Assembly (NCBI GenBank): GCA_028279765.1
Contig: JANQND010000016.1
Location: 1-35,493, forward strand
Reading direction: 5' to 3'
Length of the DNA stretch: 35,493 bases
From: Candidatus Nanoarchaeia archaeon
Lineage (GTDB): Archaea > Nanobdellota > Nanobdellia > Woesearchaeales > WJIZ01
Shown here: piece after piece, positions 23,078-29,501 of the stretch
Layout: every line of letters starts with the position of its first letter
Position numbering within the stretch: position 1 is the stretch's first letter
Program-made: the position numbers and the translations under genes
The notes under the pieces: model-generated
What the model saw: only the letters and a program-made list of their open reading frames with translations
Told to the model about the DNA's origin: nothing
Database searches by the model: none

Positions 23078-23611
23078 ATGAACAAAAAAACAGTATTGAT
23101 GGTTCTTAGCATGGTATCTGTGCTTATTGTTTTTGGATGCACGCAAGGAACTGGCGATCAGGAATTAGTAGAAAGAACATCCAGCCAAAAGGTAGAGCTG
23201 AAGGCTGCGCCGTCATTTACAGTAGAGACCGTTGAAGGCAGAACCGTGAGTACGAAAGAGTATAAAGAAGAAGGCAAGCCAATGATTCTTTATTTTATGG
23301 CCTCCACCTGCAGTACCTGCGCAAAAAACTGGAAGAACATTGATGAAGTGTATCCGGAGTATAAGGGTAAAGTGGACTTAGTTGCTGTTTCCGTGGATCC
23401 CACTGATGATGTAGCGCTTCTCAAGAAATTAGCTGATGAGAGGGGTTTTACGTTTGAGACCGTACCAGGTAATCCTCGCCTTGCAGTGGATTATGAGGTG
23501 AAGAAGCAGACCGCTAAATTCGCGATTGATAAGAATGGCAACATTGTATCGCGCCATGATGGGCTTCTCACGCCGCAAGAATGGAAGGAGCTTTTTGAGA
23601 GTGTGTTATAA
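23078..23611 (+). CDS. TlpA/redoxin-like thioredoxin lipoprotein
   Basis: A 177-aa protein. Signal peptide with a lipobox-like VFGC (Cys21), then a thioredoxin-fold domain with the active-site pair Cys78-Ser-Thr-Cys81 in MASTCSTCAKNW and SVDPTDDVALLKKL as in redoxin/AhpC-TSA/TlpA families. A cis-Pro region fits AKFAIDKNGNIVSRHDG. It would reduce or form disulfides outside the membrane. A GGGGTGAT ribosome-binding site precedes the ATG, and the ccdA-like gene starts 12 nt later, so the pair is an operon: CcdA passes electrons across the membrane to this protein. Confidence 0.9.
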   Translation: MNKKTVLMVLSMVSVLIVFGCTQGTGDQELVERTSSQKVELKAAPSFTVETVEGRTVSTKEYKEEGKPMILYFMASTCSTCAKNWKNIDEVYPEYKGKVDLVAVSVDPTDDVALLKKLADERGFTFETVPGNPRLAVDYEVKKQTAKFAIDKNGNIVSRHDGLLTPQEWKELFESVL

Positions 23612-23623
23612 GAGGAGATGACC

Positions 23624-24298
23624 ATGGTAGATACTGCACTTCTCAGTTTTTCTTTTTTTCAGGGGGTTTTTGCTTTTTTTGCCCCCTGTGCTGTTTCCCT
23701 GCTTCCGGGGTATCTTTCGGCTTTTGTTACTAAAGGTATTTCTAATCATCATAAGCTTCATTTGCTTAAGCGCGCACTCGTTTTTGCTTTTTGCACTATT
23801 TTAGGAATTGCAACGATCTATGGTATTGCTACCGCATTTATCCTGCTCTTTAGAGAGTTTATTAAATCAGCTATCGTCTATATTGGAATTGGACTAGGGG
23901 TAGCAATTATTGTTGTAGGAATTTTTATGCTGTTTAATAAGCCGCTTTCGTTTTCCTTTCATTCCCCTTTATTGAGATCAAATAGCCAGCTTATTGAATC
24001 CTATCTCTTTGGGATTACGTATGGCATAGGTGTTTTAGGGTGTTTGTTTCCTTTCTTTTTGGCGGTGGCTGTGTCTGCTTTGCAATCGCCGAGCGTTTCT
24101 GAGGCTCTTTTATATTTAGGTACCTACGTGTTTGGAATGAGTTTGCTGATGGTGGTGTTTTACATACTCGCTCAGTTCGCGCGGGAATTTTTGCAGACAT
24201 CGCTTACCCGGTTTTTACCGTATTTGAATAGGGTAGGAGGAGTGCTGGTGATTTTAGCCGGAGTGTATATTATCTGGTATCAGAGTGCGTTGTTGTGA
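23624..24298 (+). CDS. ccdA: CcdA/DsbD-type transmembrane thiol-disulfide carrier
   Basis: A 224-aa protein with six transmembrane helices. The two redox Cys of the family are in FAPCAVSLLPGYLS (Cys22) and GVLGCLFPFFLAVA, each at the start of a helix before a Pro, as in CcdA/DsbD. It moves reducing equivalents from cytoplasmic thioredoxin to extracytoplasmic thiol proteins. ATG 23624 is preferred to ATG 23618 because the AGGAG ribosome-binding site is 7 nt away rather than 1. No cytochrome c genes are nearby, so a general disulfide role is more likely than cytochrome maturation (inference). Confidence 0.9.
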   Translation: MVDTALLSFSFFQGVFAFFAPCAVSLLPGYLSAFVTKGISNHHKLHLLKRALVFAFCTILGIATIYGIATAFILLFREFIKSAIVYIGIGLGVAIIVVGIFMLFNKPLSFSFHSPLLRSNSQLIESYLFGITYGIGVLGCLFPFFLAVAVSALQSPSVSEALLYLGTYVFGMSLLMVVFYILAQFAREFLQTSLTRFLPYLNRVGGVLVILAGVYIIWYQSALL

Positions 24299-24382
24299 GG
24301 CGAATAACAAATTAGAAGCAGAATCCCTTTTGTAGTCAACTGCAATAATCTTTAAATAGGAACCCTCACTCTACTTAAAAAT

Positions 24383-24844
24383 ATGAAAGCATATGACATA
24401 GCTACCATTAAAAATCATGATGTGCCTGAGCATTCAATCAAAAACTCTCTTAAAGCAGTTCAGGTATTCATGGAATATGTGGCAGAAACAGATAACCCCA
24501 TTGTCAAAGGATTAGTTTCGATGATGGCTGAAGAGATACAACACCAGAGATTAGATGGGAGAGTATATTTGGGGAGCAATTCTATAGATTTAGCCGAGTG
24601 TGCTAATGATTCTAAGTATTTATTATCTAGAGTATTACTTGATCGCTCTTCTCATGGAACTCCTCCAGGTTATGTTGAACCTCAACTTGAGAATACTGCT
24701 TGGGACATTGCTACAGTAGAAGGCGGAAGAGATTCTCTTCAGAATTGGCTTATGGCTGAGAGAAGGTATGTTAAAAGTGGTTTAGAATACCTTGCTAATC
24801 TTCAAAAAGAAGCAAAAAGTGTGCAACACAACAAAGCCAATTAG
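24383..24844 (+). CDS. Hypothetical soluble protein
   Basis: A 153-aa protein, mainly helical, with no signal peptide, membrane helix or metal motif. A TATA-like CTTTAAATAGG is about 25 nt upstream of the ATG, so it is leaderless and monocistronic. No family is recognised. A hairpin with 8-bp stem (24847-24854 with 24869-24876) just after the stop, with T-rich loop, may help end transcription. Confidence 0.6.
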   Translation: MKAYDIATIKNHDVPEHSIKNSLKAVQVFMEYVAETDNPIVKGLVSMMAEEIQHQRLDGRVYLGSNSIDLAECANDSKYLLSRVLLDRSSHGTPPGYVEPQLENTAWDIATVEGGRDSLQNWLMAERRYVKSGLEYLANLQKEAKSVQHNKAN

Positions 24845-25037
24845 AGAGCGTTCTTGCTCTTTTTTCTTAAAGAACGCAAATTGAATTTCGTGTAATCTTG
24901 ATGTTTTTAGCGTTTGGGTGAGGAGTGATGAACTTTGATGCTGAGCGGAGTTTTTAACGAAGTTTTCATTGCGATTAATCTGGTTTCTACAATTGAAAAC
25001 CAAATCTTTTTAAGAAAATCTCTACTTGTTTTTCTTC
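24845..25037 (+). promoter_or_regulatory. Intergenic region with hairpin and ispE promoter
   Basis: GCGTTCTT and AAGAACGC at about 24847-24876 form an 8-bp stem. A TCTTTTTAAGAAA box at about 25004-25016 is about 25-30 nt before the ispE ATG. The middle holds a GTGATGA...CTGA string (24925-24944) resembling half of a C/D-box RNA, but no second half was found. Confidence 0.45.
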
Positions 25038-25853
25038 ATGAACATCAAATCCTATGCCAAGATAAACCTCACATTAGACATTCTCAAAAAAAGAGAAGAC
25101 GGTTATCATGAGATTGCCACGGTGTTTCAGCAGGTGGGTTTATGCGATGAGATTGAGCTGACAAAGATTTCCGAGGGTATTGAAATTGAATGTAATGTCA
25201 AAAATATTGCGCATGAGGGGAATCTTGCATACAAGGCTGCAAGATTGGTAAAAGAGAAATATCCCATTACTGAAGGAGTGAAAATTGACCTGGAAAAAAC
25301 CATCCCTATCGGTGCGGGGCTTTCCGGTGGCTCATCAAATGCTGCTGCGGTTCTGAAAGGAATGAATGAATTGTTTTCCCTCAATCTTTCTTCAAATGAA
25401 TTAATCGAGTTATCCAAGGAATTAGGAATGGATGTGGCATTCCATATTTTAGGCGGAACCTGCGTGGGAAGAGGAAGGGGTGAAATTTTAGAGAAGGTTG
25501 CTGATTTTCCTGCTCACTATGTTGTTATTGTCTATCCTGGGTTTTCGATTAATACCGCGAAGGCCTATGGCGGAATTGATATTGATACTGTCGGCAAAAA
25601 AAAGAGTACGGGGAAATTCATTGAAAACTATTCTTTAGATTATCTTCATAATGATTTTGAGCAGAGCATTTTTAAGGAGTACCCAAAATTGGAAGAATTA
25701 AAGAAGCAATTAGGCGATCACTCCCTGCTCTCCGGCTCAGGAAGCTGTGTTTTTGGATTATTTGAGAAAGAAGAGGATGCACAAAAGGTATATGAAGAGA
25801 TAAAGAAAACGTATCCACAAACATTTTTAGCGAGGACTATTAATGGCATTTAA
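25038..25853 (+). CDS. ispE: 4-diphosphocytidyl-2-C-methyl-D-erythritol kinase
   Basis: A 271-aa GHMP kinase. It phosphorylates CDP-methylerythritol using ATP, the step between the IspD and IspF reactions. Signatures: SYAKINLTLDI (Lys8) at the N-terminus, DGYHE, the ATP loop GAGLSGGSSNAA (92-103), catalytic Asp132 in GMDVAFHILGG and SGSGSCVFGLF near the C-terminus. ATG 25038 fits the family start and the upstream TATA box; four extra upstream codons are unlikely. The last bases overlap the following prenyl synthase gene by 11 nt. It is 7 kb away from dxs-dxr-ispDF. Confidence 0.96.
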   Translation: MNIKSYAKINLTLDILKKREDGYHEIATVFQQVGLCDEIELTKISEGIEIECNVKNIAHEGNLAYKAARLVKEKYPITEGVKIDLEKTIPIGAGLSGGSSNAAAVLKGMNELFSLNLSSNELIELSKELGMDVAFHILGGTCVGRGRGEILEKVADFPAHYVVIVYPGFSINTAKAYGGIDIDTVGKKKSTGKFIENYSLDYLHNDFEQSIFKEYPKLEELKKQLGDHSLLSGSGSCVFGLFEKEEDAQKVYEEIKKTYPQTFLARTINGI

Positions 25854-26910
25854 GGAAGAGCTCAAGGAATATCAGAAAAAGATTGATGTTGAATTAGAGA
25901 ACATCCTGCCGAATAGAAGTGATGATCTTTCTGAGAGTTATATATTCCTCAAGGAGTATATTCTGAGAGGAGGAAAAAGACTACGGCCTATTTTATTGAT
26001 TAAAGCCTATGGGGCATTAACCAGGGAAAAGAGTGATAAGATCCTTCTTCCCAGTTTATCGGTAGAATTATTCCATTGCTCGACGCTTGCCCATGATGAC
26101 ATCATGGATGAGGATGATCTGCGAAGAAATAAGCCGAGCATGCACAAGCTTTATGAGGAATTTTTTTCTGCTCAATTTAAGGATAAACCATCTAATGGAA
26201 GCATTTTTTCTCAGGATTCACTGCGCTTTGCAACTTCAGCGGGGATTATAAAGGGAAATATTATGCTGAGTTTAGGTATCAATTGTATTACCTCTTCTTC
26301 CTTTACGGAGAAGGTAAAAAACGAAGCAGTTTCATTGTATTCAGACTCTTATATCAAAGTCAATGAAGGGCAGTTGTTAGATGTGATGAATGAATTTAGA
26401 AATCCTATTACAAAAAAGGATTATATTACCATGGCATCACTGAAGACTGCAAATCTGATTGCAAGCTCTTTGGAGATAGGTGCTGTATTTTCTGAGGCTT
26501 CAGCTGAAGTAAAGAGCCTTTTTAGAGAATTTGGGATAGCTATCGCTCTTGCGTTCCAATTAAGAGATGATTTGATGGATATTCGATCAGATCTGAAAAA
26601 AGGAAATACCCTGGGATCGGATATACGCAAGGGAAAGAAAACCGTGATGATGATTCATGCGCTGGAGCATGCATCAAAAGAGCAAAAGCAGTTTCTTGAA
26701 TCCATAACCGCTGATGCATCAGATGAAGAGGTGAAAGAAGCCATTGCTCTTTTTGAAGAGTTAGGCAGTATCAAAGAATGTGAGCAACTTGCGGATCAAT
26801 ACCGAGAAAAAGGAAAAGAAATTCTTAAAACACTAAAAGAATATATTTCTGAAGAAGGATTCGGATTTTTCTCAGACCTTTGTGATTACATGACAAAACG
26901 AGAAGAATAG
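25843..26910 (+). CDS. Polyprenyl diphosphate synthase (GGPP/FPP synthase type)
   Basis: A 355-aa trans-prenyltransferase that condenses IPP onto allylic diphosphates for archaeal lipid chains. It has GGKRLRP (43-49), the first Asp-rich motif HDDIMDEDDLRR (85-90 region), the second, LRDDLMDIRSD (Asp243, Asp244, Asp247), and GKKT. Residues at positions 4-5 before the first motif (Thr-Leu-Ala-His, no bulky aromatic) allow a long product such as GGPP, but the length cannot be fixed by eye. Translationally coupled to ispE, linking MEP precursor supply to chain elongation. A short insertion at about 109-127 is not typical. Confidence 0.93.
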   Translation: MAFKEELKEYQKKIDVELENILPNRSDDLSESYIFLKEYILRGGKRLRPILLIKAYGALTREKSDKILLPSLSVELFHCSTLAHDDIMDEDDLRRNKPSMHKLYEEFFSAQFKDKPSNGSIFSQDSLRFATSAGIIKGNIMLSLGINCITSSSFTEKVKNEAVSLYSDSYIKVNEGQLLDVMNEFRNPITKKDYITMASLKTANLIASSLEIGAVFSEASAEVKSLFREFGIAIALAFQLRDDLMDIRSDLKKGNTLGSDIRKGKKTVMMIHALEHASKEQKQFLESITADASDEEVKEAIALFEELGSIKECEQLADQYREKGKEILKTLKEYISEEGFGFFSDLCDYMTKREE

Positions 26911-26936
26911 ATCAGATCCAAGGACTGATTCCGTGA

Positions 26937-27005
26937 TTAGTGCATCAGATGAACTACTACTAAGCAGATGATTGCTGCAAGAACATGAGTTACTACTCCT
27001 GGCAT
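26937..27005 (-). pseudogene. 22-codon remnant resembling the N-terminus of a YdjM-type membrane hydrolase
   Basis: Minus-strand ATG 27005 opens a 22-aa frame, MPGVVTHVLAAIICLVVVHLMH, ending at 26937. MPGxVTHxL is the start of the archaeal membrane-bound metal-dependent hydrolases of the YdjM/DUF457 type, in which the His is a metal ligand. An AAATATAAAAAC box about 25 nt upstream fits a leaderless start. The rest of the ~170-aa protein is missing. It may be a decayed gene or a micro-protein. Confidence 0.4.
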
Positions 27006-27109
27006 GGAATTCTTTGAGAAAGCTGGAGTTTTTATATTTAGTGAATGCTTGAATAGTGTTTAAGCTATAACTCAAAAAATATAAATAGTAAATCTCTCCA
27101 AGTTCATTA

Positions 27110-27346
27110 ATGAAATACCTGTTAGTCATTGTTCTCATTTTTTTCATTGTAGGGTGTCAGAACCATAGTATGATAAAGCTTAGTTGTTGCAGCGACTGCA
27201 TAGATAACTACAATGAATCAAACGGAGAATATTGTATTAATCAAGATTATAGTGATGGCAGTGTTCAAAAACATTGTTCTCTTATTTTTAGAGAACAGAA
27301 TATGACCCGAGAATCATGTCATGAGAGATGGTATGCTGCTAAGTAG
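27110..27346 (+). CDS. Small Cys-rich lipoprotein
   Basis: A 78-aa protein. Signal peptide with a lipobox-like FIVGC (Cys16), then a short exported domain with seven more Cys (SCCSDC, YC, HC, SC), probably paired into disulfides. A TATA-like box (AAAAAATATAAATAG) about 25-30 nt upstream supports a leaderless start. Family and role unknown; like the protein at the left edge, it would need a disulfide-handling system. Confidence 0.65.
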   Translation: MKYLLVIVLIFFIVGCQNHSMIKLSCCSDCIDNYNESNGEYCINQDYSDGSVQKHCSLIFREQNMTRESCHERWYAAK

Positions 27347-27408
27347 AACTTTTTCTTTAATTGAGCAATCTTACCCAAGATAGTATAATAAAAAAGAGAA
27401 TAAAATCA

Positions 27409-27545
27409 TAGAAATCGGTCACAAATATCCTACTCCCCCTAAAAGGCGAAGTGTGTAAGGACACTATACCTACAGACCGATTTCTAGGATACCAGAAGAC
27501 GAGTCGTATCAACGCACTAAAGTACGTAGTATTTCCTCGTCTTCT
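27409..27545 (-). ncRNA. Twin-hairpin structured element downstream of rps15
   Basis: Two side-by-side folds. First: TAGAAATCGGTC (27409-27420) pairs perfectly with 27475-27486 (12 bp), enclosing a small hairpin. Second: AGAAGACGAG (27494-27503) pairs perfectly with 27536-27545 (10 bp), then symmetrical internal loops, then 27512-27517 with 27522-27527 around a four-base loop. The last stem has a C/A mismatch on the plus strand that becomes G-U on the minus strand. However, a plus-strand TATA-like box at 27382-27396 would start a transcript right at the first stem. Strand therefore remains open. It resembles no RNA family I recognise. Confidence 0.55.
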
Positions 27546-27559
27546 CCGTATAAAAAAAT

Positions 27560-28015
27560 TTATTCGACAAACATTCCTGCTTTCTTCGGATCGTATTTCC
27601 AGTCTTCTGCGATTTTCCCGGTTTTCTTGTAATAGTCTACCAATCGCTTAATTTTGGATTCGGTTAACTGGATTCCGCGCTTTGCCGTCATGTCCTGCTT
27701 GTTTGCTTCCTGATGCTTAAGAAGTGCAACATCTTTTTTGATGAGTGCAAGAAGGTCCTCTGGAAGCTCACCAATTAAATCCTTTTCTTTGAGCACATCC
27801 GTAATTTTCTTTTTCATTACTACTCGCACATCTGGGATACCGTATGCGTCTCTGAGTACTAATCCAATTTGTGAAGGTGATTTTCCTTCTTTCGCCATTT
27901 TAACAATGAGAAGTTCTACTTCTTTTGGCTTGTAGGTAAGCCAGGAATAACTTGTTTTTCCTGAAGGTTTTGTTGAGCCGGATTGCCCTTTCTTTTTTCC
28001 GTGCATTCGTGCCAT
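27560..28015 (-). CDS. rps15: Ribosomal protein S15 (archaeal type)
   Basis: A 151-aa uS15 of archaeal/eukaryotic type, with the N-terminal extension (HGKKKGQSGSTKP, then PSQIGLVLRDAYGIPDV) and the C-terminal rRNA-binding part (ALIKKDVALLKHQEANKQDM..RGIQLTESKIKRLVDYYKKTGK). It binds the central domain of 16S rRNA. After the stop there is a T-rich stretch, then the twin hairpins. Its own upstream region contains a hairpin (see next entry). Confidence 0.96.
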   Translation of the reverse strand: MARMHGKKKGQSGSTKPSGKTSYSWLTYKPKEVELLIVKMAKEGKSPSQIGLVLRDAYGIPDVRVVMKKKITDVLKEKDLIGELPEDLLALIKKDVALLKHQEANKQDMTAKRGIQLTESKIKRLVDYYKKTGKIAEDWKYDPKKAGMFVE

Positions 28016-28145
28016 TGTATTTTTTCCTCTGTTTGGTATAGCATATCAAATGATCCATAATGGGAGAACAAGTGATGATGAAAAAGGTTCTCCAGTATGC
28101 GCTAGCTTGTGACCGACGCATCTCTCGAATTGGTTTTATATGCAG
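28016..28145 (-). promoter_or_regulatory. rps15 promoter and hairpin leader
   Basis: A GCATATAAAACC box at about 28131-28142 should start transcription near 28110 and leave a leader of about 95 nt, unusual in a window of mostly leaderless genes. GGAGAAC (28063-28069) pairs perfectly with GTTCTCC (28087-28093). In bacteria S15 represses its own leader; by analogy this could be an autoregulatory site (inference). A GGAAAAA stretch precedes the ATG. Confidence 0.45.
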
Positions 28146-28192
28146 ATCGTAGAAATGCTGATTTGTTTAAAAAGGCTTTGGTTTGATACTTA

Positions 28193-28441
28193 TCAATCAT
28201 AGATATTTCTTCTATTCCCAATCTCAACTACTACTATAACCAGTTTCCCAGACTTTATGTCGAGAATTGCCCTGAATTTTCCAATTCTTAATCTGAAATA
28301 AGGAGAGGAAACTAGTTTTTTAATATGGGCAAAGGGTCTTACTCTGCATCTTTCCAATGAAGATATAATCCTTACCCTATCTTGCTTATTGAGCTTCTTC
28401 AAGAATTTCTTAGCTTGTGCTGTAAAAAATAATTCAAACAT
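28193..28441 (-). CDS. RelE/ParE-type toxin
   Basis: An 82-aa basic protein with the RelE/ParE fold pattern: an N-terminal strand (FELFFTAQAKKFLKKLNKQDRVRII), helices, then YFRLRIGKFRAILDIKSGKLVIVVVEIGNRRNIY with the terminal Arg/Tyr residues typical of ribosome-dependent mRNA endonucleases. Its ATG overlaps the antitoxin stop (TAATG), so it is translated after it. All this fits an archaeal RelE-type type II toxin-antitoxin pair. Confidence 0.88.
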   Translation of the reverse strand: MFELFFTAQAKKFLKKLNKQDRVRIISSLERCRVRPFAHIKKLVSSPYFRLRIGKFRAILDIKSGKLVIVVVEIGNRRNIYD

Positions 28442-28662
28442 TATAGCCCAAGCTCCTCTTTGACCTCATCAAGAGAGTAAACTCTCCCTTCCTTAATATC
28501 CTGTTCTGCTAATTTAATTCTTTTTTTGGTTTCTTCAGACAGTTCCATTGAATCTTCCAGAGCATCCCAGATAACTTCTTCATATGATTCTTTATCGTAT
28601 AGTTTTCTTTCCTTTAACTTTGAGAGCAATTCCTGACTTATTTGAATTGTAGTGTATGCCAT
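28441..28662 (-). CDS. Antitoxin of the RelE-type pair
   Basis: A 73-aa protein from ATG 28662 (MAYTTIQISQELLSKLKE). The first ~40 residues look like a ribbon-helix-helix or VapB-type DNA-binding segment, the remainder is an acidic helix that would wrap the toxin. A CTTTAAATAC box at about 28685-28694 is about 25 nt upstream of this start, so an earlier Met is unlikely. It overlaps the toxin gene by 1 nt. Confidence 0.8.
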   Translation of the reverse strand: MAYTTIQISQELLSKLKERKLYDKESYEEVIWDALEDSMELSEETKKRIKLAEQDIKEGRVYSLDEVKEELGL

Positions 28663-28694
28663 AACAACTATATAACTAACTATAGTATTTAAAG
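28663..28694 (-). promoter_or_regulatory. Toxin-antitoxin promoter with likely operator
   Basis: Between the TATA-like CTTTAAATAC and the ATG lies ACTATA-GTTAGT-TATATAGT (about 28666-28685), an inverted repeat with arms ACTATA and TATAGT. Its place over the start site is what an autoregulatory antitoxin operator needs. Confidence 0.55.
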
Positions 28695-28769
28695 CTTGTC
28701 TTTTCCGCAACACTTTTATACAAAACCCACCAATAAAGGTAAAAAATACCTGTTGGGGGTGTATAGATA

Positions 28770-29171
28770 ATGGGAAATATAGGATTAATTATTGGTGCAG
28801 CAGTAGCTCACTTTATTGTGGGGATGCTGTGGTATAGTCCAGTTTTGTTTGGAAATCAGTGGATGAAGGCATCCGGGATCACCAAAAAAGAGATTGACAA
28901 AGCAAAGAAGAAAGGCATGGCAATACCGATGGTTATTGCTGCAATCAGTGCATTGGTGATGGCATTTGTTCTTTCAAAGGTTATGTATATGACCGGCTCC
29001 AAAGACCCTATGTCCGGAGTGATGATCGGATTCTTAGCCTGGGTTGGATTTATTGCCACGACATCACTGAACAGCGTGCTGTGGGAGAATAAGAATATGC
29101 AGTATTATACGATTAATAATGGGTATTCGTTAGTCAGCCTTTTGGTCATGGGAGCTATTCTTGGGCTCTGA
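28770..29171 (+). CDS. DUF1761 membrane protein
   Basis: A 133-aa protein with four hydrophobic helices and the DUF1761 opening GAAVAHFIVGMLWYSPVLFGNQW, including the LWYSP..FG...W pattern. Function of the family is unknown. Its promoter region contains a TATA-like CTTTTATACAAAA (28713-28724), a hairpin in the leader (CCAA..AGGTA/TACCT..TTGG, 28729-28755) and a GGGGGTG ribosome-binding site. The 3' end overlaps the convergent DUF1844 gene by 42 nt. Confidence 0.88.
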   Translation: MGNIGLIIGAAVAHFIVGMLWYSPVLFGNQWMKASGITKKEIDKAKKKGMAIPMVIAAISALVMAFVLSKVMYMTGSKDPMSGVMIGFLAWVGFIATTSLNSVLWENKNMQYYTINNGYSLVSLLVMGAILGL

Positions 29172-29501
29172 TTTTTTCTCTTTTTTTTCTTCTTTTTGTT
29201 CTGACTGCTTCCTTTGCTCTTCTTCCTGTTTCTTAGTCACTTCAATAAAATTAAGCTCCAGATCCTGCATTGCATTTTCCAGTAGTCCTCTTTCTGTCTG
29301 CGTGAGATTTCCTTTGGTTTTTTCCTTGAGCATGAGCAAGGTATCAATACTGTCTCGTGCCATGTTCAGATCAACTTTTAACTCCCTTGTTGCAGGGTTC
29401 ATGGTTTTTCCCATCCCCATCCAGGCAGAGGACTGCAGGCCTAGGACCAGCTGCAGGAAATATTGGTTAAATTCTTCGTTTTCTTTACTCATTGGCATCA
29501 C
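29130..29501 (-). CDS. DUF1844 protein
   Basis: A 123-aa protein with the full DUF1844 domain at about 12-88: QYFLQLVLGLQSSAWMGMGK, then NPATRELKVDLNMARDSIDTL and KTKGNLTQTERGLLENAMQDLELNFIEV. The C-terminal ~30 residues are a Lys/Glu tail. DUF1844 is common in bacteria, rare in archaea, and uncharacterised. It starts inside the last bases of the ligase gene (ATGA overlap), so the two are co-translated. Confidence 0.88.
   Translation of the reverse strand: MMPMSKENEEFNQYFLQLVLGLQSSAWMGMGKTMNPATRELKVDLNMARDSIDTLLMLKEKTKGNLTQTERGLLENAMQDLELNFIEVTKKQEEEQRKQSEQKEEKKEKKSEPKNSSHDQKAD

Noticed and set aside
24925-24944. Half of a C/D-box small RNA (GTGATGA...CTGA)
   Set aside because: No second C'/D pair or closing stem was found; such short motifs occur by chance.
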